Of a DNA stretch of 19,815 nucleotides, positions 8,016-15,531 are shown piece by piece (positions within the stretch are counted from its first letter, which is position 1; each line of letters opens with the position of its first letter). The notes under the pieces are model-generated. The model was given only the letters and a program-made list of their open reading frames with translations. It was not told where the DNA came from and did no database searches. The stretch lies in contig JAWWCA010000043.1 of assembly GCA_033720695.1 (NCBI GenBank), positions 1 to 19,815 on the forward strand, written 5' to 3'. The stretch comes from DATGQT01 sp033720695 (GTDB lineage Bacteria; Bacteroidota; Rhodothermia; Rhodothermales; Rubricoccaceae). The position numbers and the translations under genes were made by a program.

Positions 8016-8208
8016 TCTCGTAACGGGCGAAGGCGACGGTGGGCCGGCGCGGGCGCGATCCCACACCACAGGGGCGGGTGGCAAGGCGTGTACCGAATTG
8101 AGACGAATCCCGTCGGAGGGACGCGGCGGGGCCCTGACGGCGGGTCAGGCCCTGGGTATTTTCGGCACGGCGGGGCTCCGGCTAAAGGCCCCGCGCGGTT
8201 CTCCTCCC
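8016..8208. promoter_or_regulatory. Divergent intergenic region upstream of the cytochrome pair
   Basis: This region separates the OmpA-like gene from the cytochrome gene. TATTTTCG at 8157-8164 is one base away from the Bacteroidota -7 consensus TAnnTTTG and is the most A/T-rich stretch close to the cytochrome start, so it is a candidate promoter. No paired -33 box was found. Only part of the region is certainly non-coding, because longer starts for the OmpA-like gene extend to 8084. Confidence 0.3.
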
Positions 8209-10350
8209 ATGCTCGTGCTCCGTCCGTTCCTCGTTGTGGCTGCGCTCCTCGCGGCGTCGGCCGCCGGTGGGTGCGCGCCCGAGCGCGCCGCCGAAGGGGG
8301 AGCGCCCGCCGCCGAGGCCGCCTACGTCGGCGACGAGGCGTGCGGCTCGTGCCACGGCGACCTCTACGCGAGCTACCACGAGACCGGGATGGGCCGATCG
8401 GTCACGCGGTTCGATCCCGCCACGGCGCCTGAGCGGTTCGACGCCACCGGTCGTGGGCCCGTCGTGTGCCACGAGCCGAGCGGGTATTGCTACCAGGCTT
8501 TCGTCCGGGGCGACACGCTCTTCCAGCGGGAGACCCGCCCCGATACGCCGGGCTACGAACGGGTCCACGCCGCGAGCCACGTCGTCGGTTCCGGCAACGC
8601 CACGCGCTCCTACATGATGACCACGGGCGCTGCGACCCCGGGTGGGGAGGGCGAGGTCGGCTTCGGCTACCTCACCGAGATGCCGCTCACGTGGTACGTC
8701 GAGCGGTCGCTGTGGGACCTCAGCCCGGGCTACGTCCAGCAGAACAGCCGTTTCGAGCGGCCCATCACGCTGGAATGCATGACGTGCCACAACGGGCGCC
8801 CAGGCTTCGCCGACGGCACCCAGAACGCCTACACCAACGTCCCTCTCGGCATCACCTGCGAGCGCTGCCACGGGCCGGGCGGCGCCCACGTCGAGGCGCG
8901 GCTGGCCGACGCGGGTGGCGGCGGGGCGGACCCCACCATCGTCAACCCCGCCCGCCTCGACGCGACGCGGCAGCTCGCCGTCTGCCAGCAGTGCCACCTC
9001 ACCGGCTTCACCGTCTTCGCTGAGGGCGAGGACCCCACCACCTACCGTCCCGGCACGCCGCTCACGGACCACCGCCGCGTGTTCGTCCGCGAGGAGCAGG
9101 TGGACGACCCCGAGCGCTTCGGGATCTCCTCCCACGCCCTCCGCCTGATGCGGAGCGCCTGCTTCGAAGAGACGCAAGGGACGGACCGCGCGCTCACCTG
9201 CACGACGTGCCACGACCCCCACCGCCCGACGGCGCGGATGGACCCCGACCACTTCAACGCCGCCTGCCGCTCCTGCCACGGCGGCGACGGCAGCGTCGGA
9301 GGAGGGCACGAGGTGCTGTGCTCGCGGCCGGAGGCGGGCATCCCCCAGGAGGCCGTGACCGGCGACTGCGTGAGCTGCCACCTCCAGCGCGCCGGCACCG
9401 ACGACATCCCCCACGTCACCTTCACCGACCACTGGATCCGCCGACGGCTTCCTCCGGCCCGGCCGCCCGAGGCCATCGAGCGGGGCGGCACGGTGACCGA
9501 GCCGTTCGTGCTCGTGGACGCGACGGCGCGCGAGCAAGCCCTCGCGCGCGCACCCGGCAGGGCAAGGGCCGCGAGCGACACCGACCTCGGCCTCGCCTAC
9601 TGGATGCTCTACGAGACGCAGCACCCGCTCCCGGACTACCTCCCCCGCGTTGTGTCGCTCCTCCGCGCGGGGGAGGCCGCCGGCGTGTACCGGCCCGACG
9701 CCTCCCTCGCCCTCGGCGGGGCGCTCCGCGAGTCGGGCGCGCTCGCGGAGGCGGCCGAGGTCTTCGCCGAGGGCGCCGAGCGGTGGCCCGGGCACGCCCG
9801 CCTGCTCTACGCGCTCGGCGACGTCCGCCTCCGGCTGGGGGACGCGGCGGGGGCCGCCGACGCTCTCACGCAGGCCGTGGCGGCGCAGCCGGGGCTCGTC
9901 GAGGCCCGCCTCGAGCAGGCGGCGGCGCTGGCCGCCGCCGGTCGGGCGGAGGACGCGCTGGCCGCCTACAGGGAGGGGCTCCGACGGGCCCCAGACCTCC
10001 ACGCCGACGGCTGGAACAACTACGGCTTCCTGCTCCTTCAGGGCGGGCGGGCCGCCGAGGCCGCCGAGGCCCTCCGCCGCGCCGTCGGCCTCCGACCGCC
10101 GTTCGTCGAGGCGCGCGCCAACCTCGGCGCCGCCCTCCTCGCGCAGGGCGACCTCGAGGGCGCCGAGGCGCAGTTCGAGGCCGCGCTCCGCTACGACCCC
10201 GTCTACGTGCCTGCGCTCGGCAACCTCGCCGTGATCTCCGCCGAGCGGGGCGAGACCGCCGAGGCCCGCCGCCTCCTCGAGCAGGTCCTCGCCCTCAGTC
10301 CCGGCGACGCTCAGGCCGCCGCGTACCTCCAACAGCTCAACACCCCGTGA
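8209..10350 (+). CDS. Seven-haem cytochrome c / TPR lipoprotein
   Basis: The protein has 713 aa from the ATG at 8209. The frame is open further upstream, but this start gives a clean lipoprotein signal (MLVLRPFLVVAALLAASAAG) with the lipid-anchor Cys at residue 22. Seven CXXCH haem-attachment motifs begin at Cys45, 190, 217, 259, 331, 353 and 387. The opening YVGDEACGSCHGDLYASYHETGMGRS is characteristic of cytochrome c554-like multihaem/TPR proteins common in Acidobacteria, Planctomycetes and Bacteroidota. From about residue 480 to the end there are TPR units (for example LLYALGDVRLRLGDAAGAAD and WNNYGFLLLQGGRAAEAAE), probably for binding a partner. It is exported and haem-loaded outside the cytoplasm. 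An electron-transfer role is inferred; substrate and partner redox enzyme are unknown. The next gene, separated by only a few bases or overlapping, also encodes a haem lipoprotein. Confidence 0.9.
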   Translation: MLVLRPFLVVAALLAASAAGGCAPERAAEGGAPAAEAAYVGDEACGSCHGDLYASYHETGMGRSVTRFDPATAPERFDATGRGPVVCHEPSGYCYQAFVRGDTLFQRETRPDTPGYERVHAASHVVGSGNATRSYMMTTGAATPGGEGEVGFGYLTEMPLTWYVERSLWDLSPGYVQQNSRFERPITLECMTCHNGRPGFADGTQNAYTNVPLGITCERCHGPGGAHVEARLADAGGGGADPTIVNPARLDATRQLAVCQQCHLTGFTVFAEGEDPTTYRPGTPLTDHRRVFVREEQVDDPERFGISSHALRLMRSACFEETQGTDRALTCTTCHDPHRPTARMDPDHFNAACRSCHGGDGSVGGGHEVLCSRPEAGIPQEAVTGDCVSCHLQRAGTDDIPHVTFTDHWIRRRLPPARPPEAIERGGTVTEPFVLVDATAREQALARAPGRARAASDTDLGLAYWMLYETQHPLPDYLPRVVSLLRAGEAAGVYRPDASLALGGALRESGALAEAAEVFAEGAERWPGHARLLYALGDVRLRLGDAAGAADALTQAVAAQPGLVEARLEQAAALAAAGRAEDALAAYREGLRRAPDLHADGWNNYGFLLLQGGRAAEAAEALRRAVGLRPPFVEARANLGAALLAQGDLEGAEAQFEAALRYDPVYVPALGNLAVISAERGETAEARRLLEQVLALSPGDAQAAAYLQQLNTP

Positions 10351-10364
10351 TCGACGTCGCTAGA

Positions 10365-10376
10365 GGGGGGGAGGGC
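10365..10376 (+). promoter_or_regulatory. Purine-rich ribosome-binding site for the EF-hand/haem lipoprotein
   Basis: A run of G's containing GGAGG lies directly before the GTG at 10377. Such a purine block is rare before starts in this window and favours 10377 over the GTG at 10347 that overlaps the upstream stop. Confidence 0.45.
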
Positions 10377-11345
10377 GTGATCCCTCCCCCGCGCCGGTTC
10401 GTCCCTCCATTCGTCCTCGCCCTGCTCCTCGCCGCCTGCGCGGGCGGCCCGGCCGACGGCCTCCGTGTGGACCTCGACAAGAGCAACGAAGAGACGCTCC
10501 TGCGCTACTACCTCGGCGGCTACGTCGGGCCCGAGGGGGGGGACCCCGTCGAGGCTGGTCTGATGGTGGGGGAGGGTCGCTTGGCCATCCGCCCCGAGGC
10601 GCTGCCCGAGCCGTTCCGCGCCGTCCTCGACGACGCCAACGCCGACGGCGTGATCGACTGGGACGAGTTCGTCGCCTTCGTGGGTGCGACCTACGCCGAG
10701 GCGCGCGGCCTCCCGCCCACGCTCGACGCCCTGCGCGGGGAGGCGCCCTACGCGGCGGGCGACACGGACTGGTTCACGACCGAGGTGGACGGCGTGATGA
10801 CCTCGGCGCGGCGGAGGGTCTACGTGCCGACCGCGGCTCTGCGCGAGGCGTTGGCGGGCTACCGCACCGCGGGCGACCGTCTCGTTTATCCCGCGGGCAC
10901 AGTAATCGTCGGTGAGCACCGGGAGGGCGAGGCCGTCCTGGAGACGACCGTCAAGCGCCGCCGCGCCGACGGCTTCTGGGACTTCGCCGTCTACGGCGCC
11001 GACGGCCGCCTCGCCGGCGCCACGGCCACGCCGCCGCGCCCGCTCGACGCGCCCATCCAGTGCACGGGATGCCACCTCGGTCGCCGCCTCTTCGACCCCG
11101 AGAAGTCGTTCCCCGCGCGCGCGCCCGACGGCCCCTACGGCCCCCGCGCGATCGACACGGACGACGCCATCCGCGGCGCGGTCGCCGCCCACGACCTCGT
11201 CGCCTTCTTCGAGGAGCACGCCAAGCGGAGCGACGGGGTGCTCGGCCTCTACGGCACCCTCTACACGGCGGGCCTCCTCGCCGACCGCGAGGCGGGCCGG
11301 CTCACGCCCGAGGACGCCGCCCTCCTGGAGCAGCTCGGCCTCTAG
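10377..11345 (+). CDS. Lipoprotein with one EF-hand and one c-type haem motif
   Basis: The protein has 322 aa from the GTG at 10377. A second possible GTG at 10347 overlaps the previous stop (GTGA). The shorter form gives an ideal lipoprotein signal (MIPPPRRFVPPFVLALLLAA) with the lipid-anchor Cys at residue 21. Residues 86-97 form a canonical calcium-binding EF-hand loop (D-A-N-A-D-G-V-I-D-W-D-E, with ligands at positions 1, 3, 5, 9 and 12). A single CTGCH haem motif begins at Cys229, followed by a region ending PEDAALLEQLGL. I do not recognise the middle as a known family. It follows the seven-haem cytochrome in what must be one transcript, so it is a likely redox partner or a calcium-dependent module of the same membrane-bound electron-transfer complex. 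It is convergent with the next gene, only 7 bp apart. Confidence 0.8.
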   Translation: MIPPPRRFVPPFVLALLLAACAGGPADGLRVDLDKSNEETLLRYYLGGYVGPEGGDPVEAGLMVGEGRLAIRPEALPEPFRAVLDDANADGVIDWDEFVAFVGATYAEARGLPPTLDALRGEAPYAAGDTDWFTTEVDGVMTSARRRVYVPTAALREALAGYRTAGDRLVYPAGTVIVGEHREGEAVLETTVKRRRADGFWDFAVYGADGRLAGATATPPRPLDAPIQCTGCHLGRRLFDPEKSFPARAPDGPYGPRAIDTDDAIRGAVAAHDLVAFFEEHAKRSDGVLGLYGTLYTAGLLADREAGRLTPEDAALLEQLGL

Positions 11346-11352
11346 CGGGCGC

Positions 11353-13215
11353 TCAGTCGGAGAGCACCAGCCGCCGCGAGGCGGCGTGCCCGTCGGCCGT
11401 CAGGCGGTAGACGTAGACCCCGCTGGGATAGCCGTCGCGCGCCCACTGCACCCGGTGCGTCCCCGCCGCGAGGGGGCCCTCGACGAGGACGGCGACCTCG
11501 CGGCCGAGCACGTCGTAGACGGCGAGGCGGGCGGCCCCGGCCTCGGGCAGCGTGAAGGCGATCTCGGCCGTATCGCGGGCGGGGTTGGGGCGGCTCTGCC
11601 CCAGCGCGAACCCGGTGCCCGTCGGTGCCTCCTCCTGCGCCGTCGCGACGGGCCGGTGGCGGGGGATCGTGATGGGGCCCCACGCGATGTCGGGCGTCAT
11701 CAGGAGCTGCTCGGCGAACGACCGCCACTCCGCCGTGGCGGAGTTGTAGAAGTCCTCGACCTCGGGGGCGTCGTAGGCCGCGAAGAGCGGCTTGTTGTAG
11801 ACCTCGAAGCGGTCCGGGTAGACGTCGATGAGGGCCCAGTCCAGGGCGCCCTCCCGCGCGATGGCGGTGCCGGCCACGACGAGGTAGTCGGTGCCGTTGC
11901 TCTCGTGGTGCCAGAGCGCCTTGTGGTAATGTCCGCTGAGGACGAGCATGACGCCGTAGCCCTCGATGAGGTCCACGAGCGCGTCGCGGCCGGGGCCGAT
12001 CTGGTAGTAGGAGCCGGCGCCCATGGGGTTGTCCTGCCACGGCGAGATGTGGGTGACGAGGACGACCTCCTCGTCGGCCGCGCGCGCGGCTACCAGCTCC
12101 TCCTGGACCCACGCCAGCTGCGCCTCTGTCAGCCCCTCGTACGTCCCCGACGGCGGGTCGACGTCCCCCTCGCCGACGGCGTCGAGCACGACGAAGCGGA
12201 CGCCCTCGTGGACGAAGGCGTAGTCGAGGTCGGGCTTGAAGTAGGCGCGGTAGTGGTCGCGGCGGTCGTGGTTGCCCCGGACGGTGTACCAGTCGGTGTG
12301 CCCGGGGGCCTCGTCGAGACGGTCGAGCGCGGCGCGGACGTCGGCGTAGGCCTGCTCGTCGTCGGCCTCGTGGACCATGTCGCCCAGCGCCACCGAGAGC
12401 GCGGCGCCCGACGCCTGGATCTGGTCGACGGCGACGTGGAGCTGGGCGATGTTCTGGTCGTAGTCGTTCATGCCGGGCTGGGGGTCCCCGAGCGCCGCGA
12501 AGCGGAAGAGGTGGTCCGGGCCCGGCTGCGGGAGCAGCGGCTGGTCGAGGAGCCCGGACGGCCGGGTCTCCGAGACGACGAGCTCGTCGACGAGGAGGGG
12601 GGCGCCGTCGGTGCCGGCGCCGCCGAGGTAGAGGAGGTCGCCGCTGCCCTGCTCGAGGAGGGGGAGCCCCTCGCCGAGCCGGACGCCGTCGACCCAGGCG
12701 CTGTACACGGCGTGGTCCGCGTCGACGCGGAGGGCGAGGGTGTACCACCGGTCGGCCGACTGGTCGAGGGCGCGGTGGAGGCGCCACCAGTCGTTCTTCC
12801 ACGTGGCCCACGCCTCGTCGTCGGTGGCGTTGACCTCGGTGTGGCCGAGGCGGAAGCACAGCCCGGCCAGCCAGTCCTCGGCCGAGGGGGGGCGGTAGCG
12901 GAGGCTGACCCAGTACACGCCCTGGGTCGGAGGCTCGACGCCGAGCCTCAGCCCGTAGGTGTCAGAGCGGAAGTCCCCGTCGAGGGCGGCGATGGCGAGG
13001 GCCTGACTGCCGTCCACGCCCGCCCCCGCGACGACCGTCGCGGTGGCGTGCTCGGAGCCGTCGTAGCCGGACCACCCGCCCTGCCCGTCGAGGAGGCTCG
13101 GAGCGGGGTAGCTCTCGAAGTCCTCTCGGAGGATCGTGTCGTCGCCCTGGGCCAGGGTCGATGGGGCGAGCAGGGGGAGAGCGATCGCGAGAAGGAGGCA
13201 GACGCGGAGAGGCAT
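11353..13215 (-). CDS. Secreted calcineurin-like metallophosphoesterase with T9SS sorting domain
   Basis: The protein has 620 aa from the ATG at 13215, which opens directly into a signal peptide (MPLRVCLLLAIALPLLAP); an upstream in-frame extension is unlikely. Residues about 25-215 form a jelly-roll/LamG-like module (FESYP, WVDGVRLGEG, LLVDELVVSET). Residues about 236-455 carry every metallophosphoesterase block: GDPQ (Asp244), GDM (Asp279), GNHD (314-317), THI (His389) and GHYH (428-431). These are the ligands of a dimetal centre that hydrolyses phosphomono- or diesters. Residues about 535-620 form a type A T9SS C-terminal domain (SRPNPARDTAEIAFTLPEAG, then YDVLGREVAVL, then PSGVYVYRL). The enzyme is expected to be exported by Sec, cross the outer membrane through the Por system and become cell-surface attached or released. 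The natural substrate is unknown; phosphate scavenging is one possibility. Confidence 0.92.
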   Translation of the reverse strand: MPLRVCLLLAIALPLLAPSTLAQGDDTILREDFESYPAPSLLDGQGGWSGYDGSEHATATVVAGAGVDGSQALAIAALDGDFRSDTYGLRLGVEPPTQGVYWVSLRYRPPSAEDWLAGLCFRLGHTEVNATDDEAWATWKNDWWRLHRALDQSADRWYTLALRVDADHAVYSAWVDGVRLGEGLPLLEQGSGDLLYLGGAGTDGAPLLVDELVVSETRPSGLLDQPLLPQPGPDHLFRFAALGDPQPGMNDYDQNIAQLHVAVDQIQASGAALSVALGDMVHEADDEQAYADVRAALDRLDEAPGHTDWYTVRGNHDRRDHYRAYFKPDLDYAFVHEGVRFVVLDAVGEGDVDPPSGTYEGLTEAQLAWVQEELVAARAADEEVVLVTHISPWQDNPMGAGSYYQIGPGRDALVDLIEGYGVMLVLSGHYHKALWHHESNGTDYLVVAGTAIAREGALDWALIDVYPDRFEVYNKPLFAAYDAPEVEDFYNSATAEWRSFAEQLLMTPDIAWGPITIPRHRPVATAQEEAPTGTGFALGQSRPNPARDTAEIAFTLPEAGAARLAVYDVLGREVAVLVEGPLAAGTHRVQWARDGYPSGVYVYRLTADGHAASRRLVLSD

Positions 13216-13433
13216 GGCGGCGGGTCCGTTCTGAGTGAGGCCGCGCTGCATCCAAGGCGAGGGCGGCGGTCCCTCGGGCATCGGTCGGGAAGGTAGCGGG
13301 CTGAAGCGCATCCCGCGGCGCTCTGCCCGAACGTCTCAGCAAGTTCACCGAAGCGCGCCCCTGTCCCGCCCCATCGAGAGGTGGGAAGAGGGGGAAGGCG
13401 TGGGGACGGCTGGGACGGGCGGAACCGAGGCCG

Positions 13434-13441
13434 TAGCTTCC
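13434..13441 (+). promoter_or_regulatory. Candidate -7 promoter element of the folB operon
   Basis: TAGCTTCC followed by GG lies 28 bp before the GTG of folB, almost the same sequence and distance as the motif before the PfkB-family gene. It lies in the 254-bp divergent gap (13216-13469) between the phosphoesterase and folB. I see nothing else clear in that gap. Confidence 0.4.
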
Positions 13442-13469
13442 GGCTCGTCTCCTCGCCGACCCCCTCCCC

Positions 13470-13835
13470 GTGCTCGCGACCGTCCGCCTCGTCAACGCCG
13501 TCTTCTACGCCCACCACGGCGTGATGCAGGAGGAGCACCGCATCGGCGGGCGCTTCGAGGTGGACGTGGCCATGACCCTCGACGTGGACGAGGCGGCGCT
13601 CGAGGACGCCCTCGACAAGACCGTGGACTACGAGCGCGTCTACGCCTTCATCAAGGAGGTCGTGATGGGGAACAAGTTCTATCTCATCGAGCGGATCGCC
13701 CACCGGATCGCCCACGCCGTGCTCGACCACTACCCCGCCGTCGAGCGCGTGGAGGTGACGGTGCGGAAGCCGAACCCGCCCGTGGGCGGGCCGTGCGACC
13801 GGGCGGAGGTGGCCTACCGCGCTGTACGCTCATGA
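13470..13835 (+). CDS. folB: Dihydroneopterin aldolase
   Basis: The protein has 121 aa, a normal length. It converts 7,8-dihydroneopterin to 6-hydroxymethyl-7,8-dihydropterin plus glycolaldehyde in cytoplasmic folate synthesis, usually as an octamer. The sequence aligns well with the Staphylococcus aureus enzyme from memory: FYAHHGVMQEEHRIGGRFEV places Glu22 in the equivalent site. TVDYERVY, YLIERIAHRI (Glu74, the pterin-binding Glu) and VRKPNPPVGG (Lys100, the general base/acid) follow. The start is a GTG after a C-rich tract. The stop overlaps folK by four bases (ATGA), so the two consecutive enzymes of the pathway are translationally coupled. Confidence 0.95.
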   Translation: MLATVRLVNAVFYAHHGVMQEEHRIGGRFEVDVAMTLDVDEAALEDALDKTVDYERVYAFIKEVVMGNKFYLIERIAHRIAHAVLDHYPAVERVEVTVRKPNPPVGGPCDRAEVAYRAVRS

Positions 13836-14365
13836 CCGAGACCGCTTCGGACCCGGAGGTGACGGCGTACGTTGGGTTGGGCGCGAACGCGGGTGACCGG
13901 GCCGGGGCCCTCCGCGCCGCCGTCGCCGCCCTCGACGCCACCGCCGGCGTCCGCGTCGAGGCCGTCTCGCCCGTCTACGAGACCGAGGCACACCGCCGGC
14001 CCGGCCAGGAGCCCCAGCCCGACCACCTCAACGCCGTCGCCGAGGTCCGCACCACACACGCCCCCGACGCCCTCCTCGGCGTCTTCCACGCCCTCGAACG
14101 CCTCGCCGGGCGCGACGCCGAGGCGCCGCCCTGGAGCCCGCGCCCCCTCGACCTCGACCTCCTCCTCTACGCCGGCCGCGTGCTGGAGACGCCCACGCTC
14201 ACACTCCCCCACCCGCGCCTCGCCGAGCGCCGGTTCGTCCTCCAGCCCCTCGCCGACCTCGCCCCCGACCTCGTTGTGCCGGGCGCCGAGCGCTCCGTCG
14301 CCGACCTCCTCGCCGCCTGCCCGGACGCGGCCCGGGTCGAGCCGACCGACCTCGCCCTCCGCTGA
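13832..14365 (+). CDS. folK: 2-amino-4-hydroxy-6-hydroxymethyldihydropteridine pyrophosphokinase (HPPK)
   Basis: The protein has 177 aa. It transfers pyrophosphate from ATP to 6-hydroxymethyl-7,8-dihydropterin, the step directly after FolB. The N-terminal AYVGLGANAGDRAGALRAAV is the standard HPPK opening (Y.glGsN.GdR...L). SPVYETEA corresponds to the S.lYeTeP strand. The signature RPLDLDLLLYAG begins at Arg104 and contains the Mg-binding Asp107 and Asp109. LPHPRLAERRFVLQPLADLAP matches the family's 'lPHprl.eR.FvL.PL.eiaP'. The ATG lies inside the folB stop overlap. The N-terminal 10 residues are a short extension before the core. Confidence 0.95.
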   Translation: MTETASDPEVTAYVGLGANAGDRAGALRAAVAALDATAGVRVEAVSPVYETEAHRRPGQEPQPDHLNAVAEVRTTHAPDALLGVFHALERLAGRDAEAPPWSPRPLDLDLLLYAGRVLETPTLTLPHPRLAERRFVLQPLADLAPDLVVPGAERSVADLLAACPDAARVEPTDLALR

Positions 14366-14377
14366 CGCCCCCGTCCG

Positions 14378-14761
14378 ATGCGCCTCGCCAACCTCCTGAT
14401 GGCCGCGCTGTTCGCCTTCGGCGCCCTCGTCCAGCTCAACGACCCCGACCCGTGGGCCTGGGTCGCCGTCTACCTCGCCGCTGCGGGCGCCTGCGTGCTG
14501 GCGAACCTGCGCCCCGCGTGGCCGCTCCCGCCCCTCGCGGTGGCGCTCCTCTGCCTCGGCTGGGCGGCAGCCCTCGCCCCCGGCGTCCTCGGCCGGATCC
14601 CGTTCGCGGACCTGTTCGGGGCGTGGGAGATGGAGAACGAGGCCGTCGAGCAGAGCCGCGAGATGTACGGGCTCCTGCTCCTCGCCGGGTGGATGCTGGT
14701 GCTGACGGTGCGGGCGGTCCGCCTGCGGCGCCGCGGCCCGGCGTCGGCCTCTTCGCCCTGA
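14378..14761 (+). CDS. TMEM220-family small integral membrane protein
   Basis: The protein has 127 aa with four hydrophobic segments (about 4-18, 26-42, 48-70, 92-112). The motif QLNDPDPWAWVAVY at residues 19-32 and the conserved acidic/aromatic tail region (WEMENEAVEQSREMYGLLLL) are the marks of the TMEM220 family, a membrane protein group of unknown function shared by bacteria and vertebrates. It lies 12 bp after folK and 3 bp before the deoxynucleoside kinase, so it is in the same operon. Nothing in the sequence links it biochemically to folate. Confidence 0.8.
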   Translation: MRLANLLMAALFAFGALVQLNDPDPWAWVAVYLAAAGACVLANLRPAWPLPPLAVALLCLGWAAALAPGVLGRIPFADLFGAWEMENEAVEQSREMYGLLLLAGWMLVLTVRAVRLRRRGPASASSP

Positions 14762-14764
14762 CCG

Positions 14765-15451
14765 ATGCCCCCCGCTTCCCCTCCGGCCGTCCTCCCCGAG
14801 CGCCTCCGCTACGTCGCCGTCGAAGGCGTGATCGGGGCCGGCAAGACCACGCTGGCCCGGATGCTGGCCCGGCGTGCCGACGCCCGCCTCGTGCTGGAGC
14901 GGTTCGACGAAAACCCGTTCCTCCCGGCCTTCTACGCCGACCCCGCGCGGTGGGCGTTCCAGACCCAGCTCGCCTTTCTCGCCAGCCGCTTCGGCCAGCA
15001 GAAGGACCTCGCCGCGCGCGACCTCTTCCAGCAGCAGGTCGTCGCGGACTACACGTTCGACAAGGACCGGATCTTCGCCCACGTCACGCTCTCCGGCGAC
15101 GAGCTCCAGCTCTACGAGACGCTGTTCTCGCTGATGGAGCCGAACGCGCCCGTGCCCGACCTCGTCGTCTACCTCCGCTCGCCCGTGGACCGGCTCGTTC
15201 ACAACGTGGCGCTCCGGGGGCGGGCGTACGAGGCCGACATGGACGCGGCCTACCTCGCCGAGCTCACAGACGCCTACGACCGCCACTTCGCGCACTACCA
15301 GAAGGGCCCGCTCCTCGTCATCGACGCCGGCCGGATCGACTTCGTCCGCGACGCGGCGGCGTTCGAAGAGCTCGTCCGACAGATCGCCGACCCGCCCTCG
15401 GGGACGCGCTACTTCAACCCCCCGCCCTCGCTCCAGCTCGACTTCGGGTGA
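14765..15451 (+). CDS. Deoxynucleoside kinase (dGK/dAK/dCK family)
   Basis: The protein has 228 aa. It phosphorylates a deoxynucleoside with ATP in nucleotide salvage. The P-loop is GVIGAGKT at residues 21-28. LERFDENPFLPAFYADPARW, the FQTQLAFLASRFGQQ helix and VADYTFDKDRIFA (the DYxFxKD substrate loop) follow. The PDLVVYLRSPVDRL strand and an RGR lid motif (ALRGRAYEADM) are also present. This is the bacterial (Bacillus dGK/dAK) branch rather than thymidine kinase. Purine versus pyrimidine specificity cannot be settled here. The lid segment reads RLVHNVALRGR where many relatives have 'lL.RI..RGR', so one usual Arg is missing. It is the last gene of the folB-folK operon. Confidence 0.92.
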   Translation: MPPASPPAVLPERLRYVAVEGVIGAGKTTLARMLARRADARLVLERFDENPFLPAFYADPARWAFQTQLAFLASRFGQQKDLAARDLFQQQVVADYTFDKDRIFAHVTLSGDELQLYETLFSLMEPNAPVPDLVVYLRSPVDRLVHNVALRGRAYEADMDAAYLAELTDAYDRHFAHYQKGPLLVIDAGRIDFVRDAAAFEELVRQIADPPSGTRYFNPPPSLQLDFG

Positions 15452-15466
15452 GCGGGGCGCGCGTCG

Positions 15467-15509
15467 GGCTTGTCGCGCAAGCCGGTGCGCCATATCGTGC
15501 TGGCGCACC
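15467..15509 (+). terminator. Two abutting hairpins after the folate/salvage operon
   Basis: GGCTTG-TCGCG-CAAGCC (15467-15483) is followed with no gap by GGTGCGCCA-TATCGTGC-TGGCGCACC (15484-15509), both with perfect stems. A third segment, CCGGCTT (15514-15520), can pair instead with AAGCCGG (15479-15485). There is no T-tract. The element lies 15 bp after the kinase stop and 22 bp before the next ATG, so it may terminate the operon or control the next gene. Confidence 0.45.
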
Positions 15510-15531
15510 CTCCCCGGCTTCCCCTGACACG

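Noticed and set aside
7858..8208. N-terminal extension of the cytochrome frame by 117 codons
   Set aside because: The ATG at 8209 gives an immediate lipoprotein signal. The extension would bury it and overlaps the OmpA-like gene on the other strand.
8182..10332. Long minus-strand frame opposite the multihaem cytochrome
   Set aside because: The plus-strand product has seven CXXCH motifs and TPRs. The antisense product has no recognisable feature.
13814..15508. Long minus-strand frame opposite folK, TMEM220 and the deoxynucleoside kinase
   Set aside because: It spans three confidently identified plus-strand genes and shows only compositional bias.
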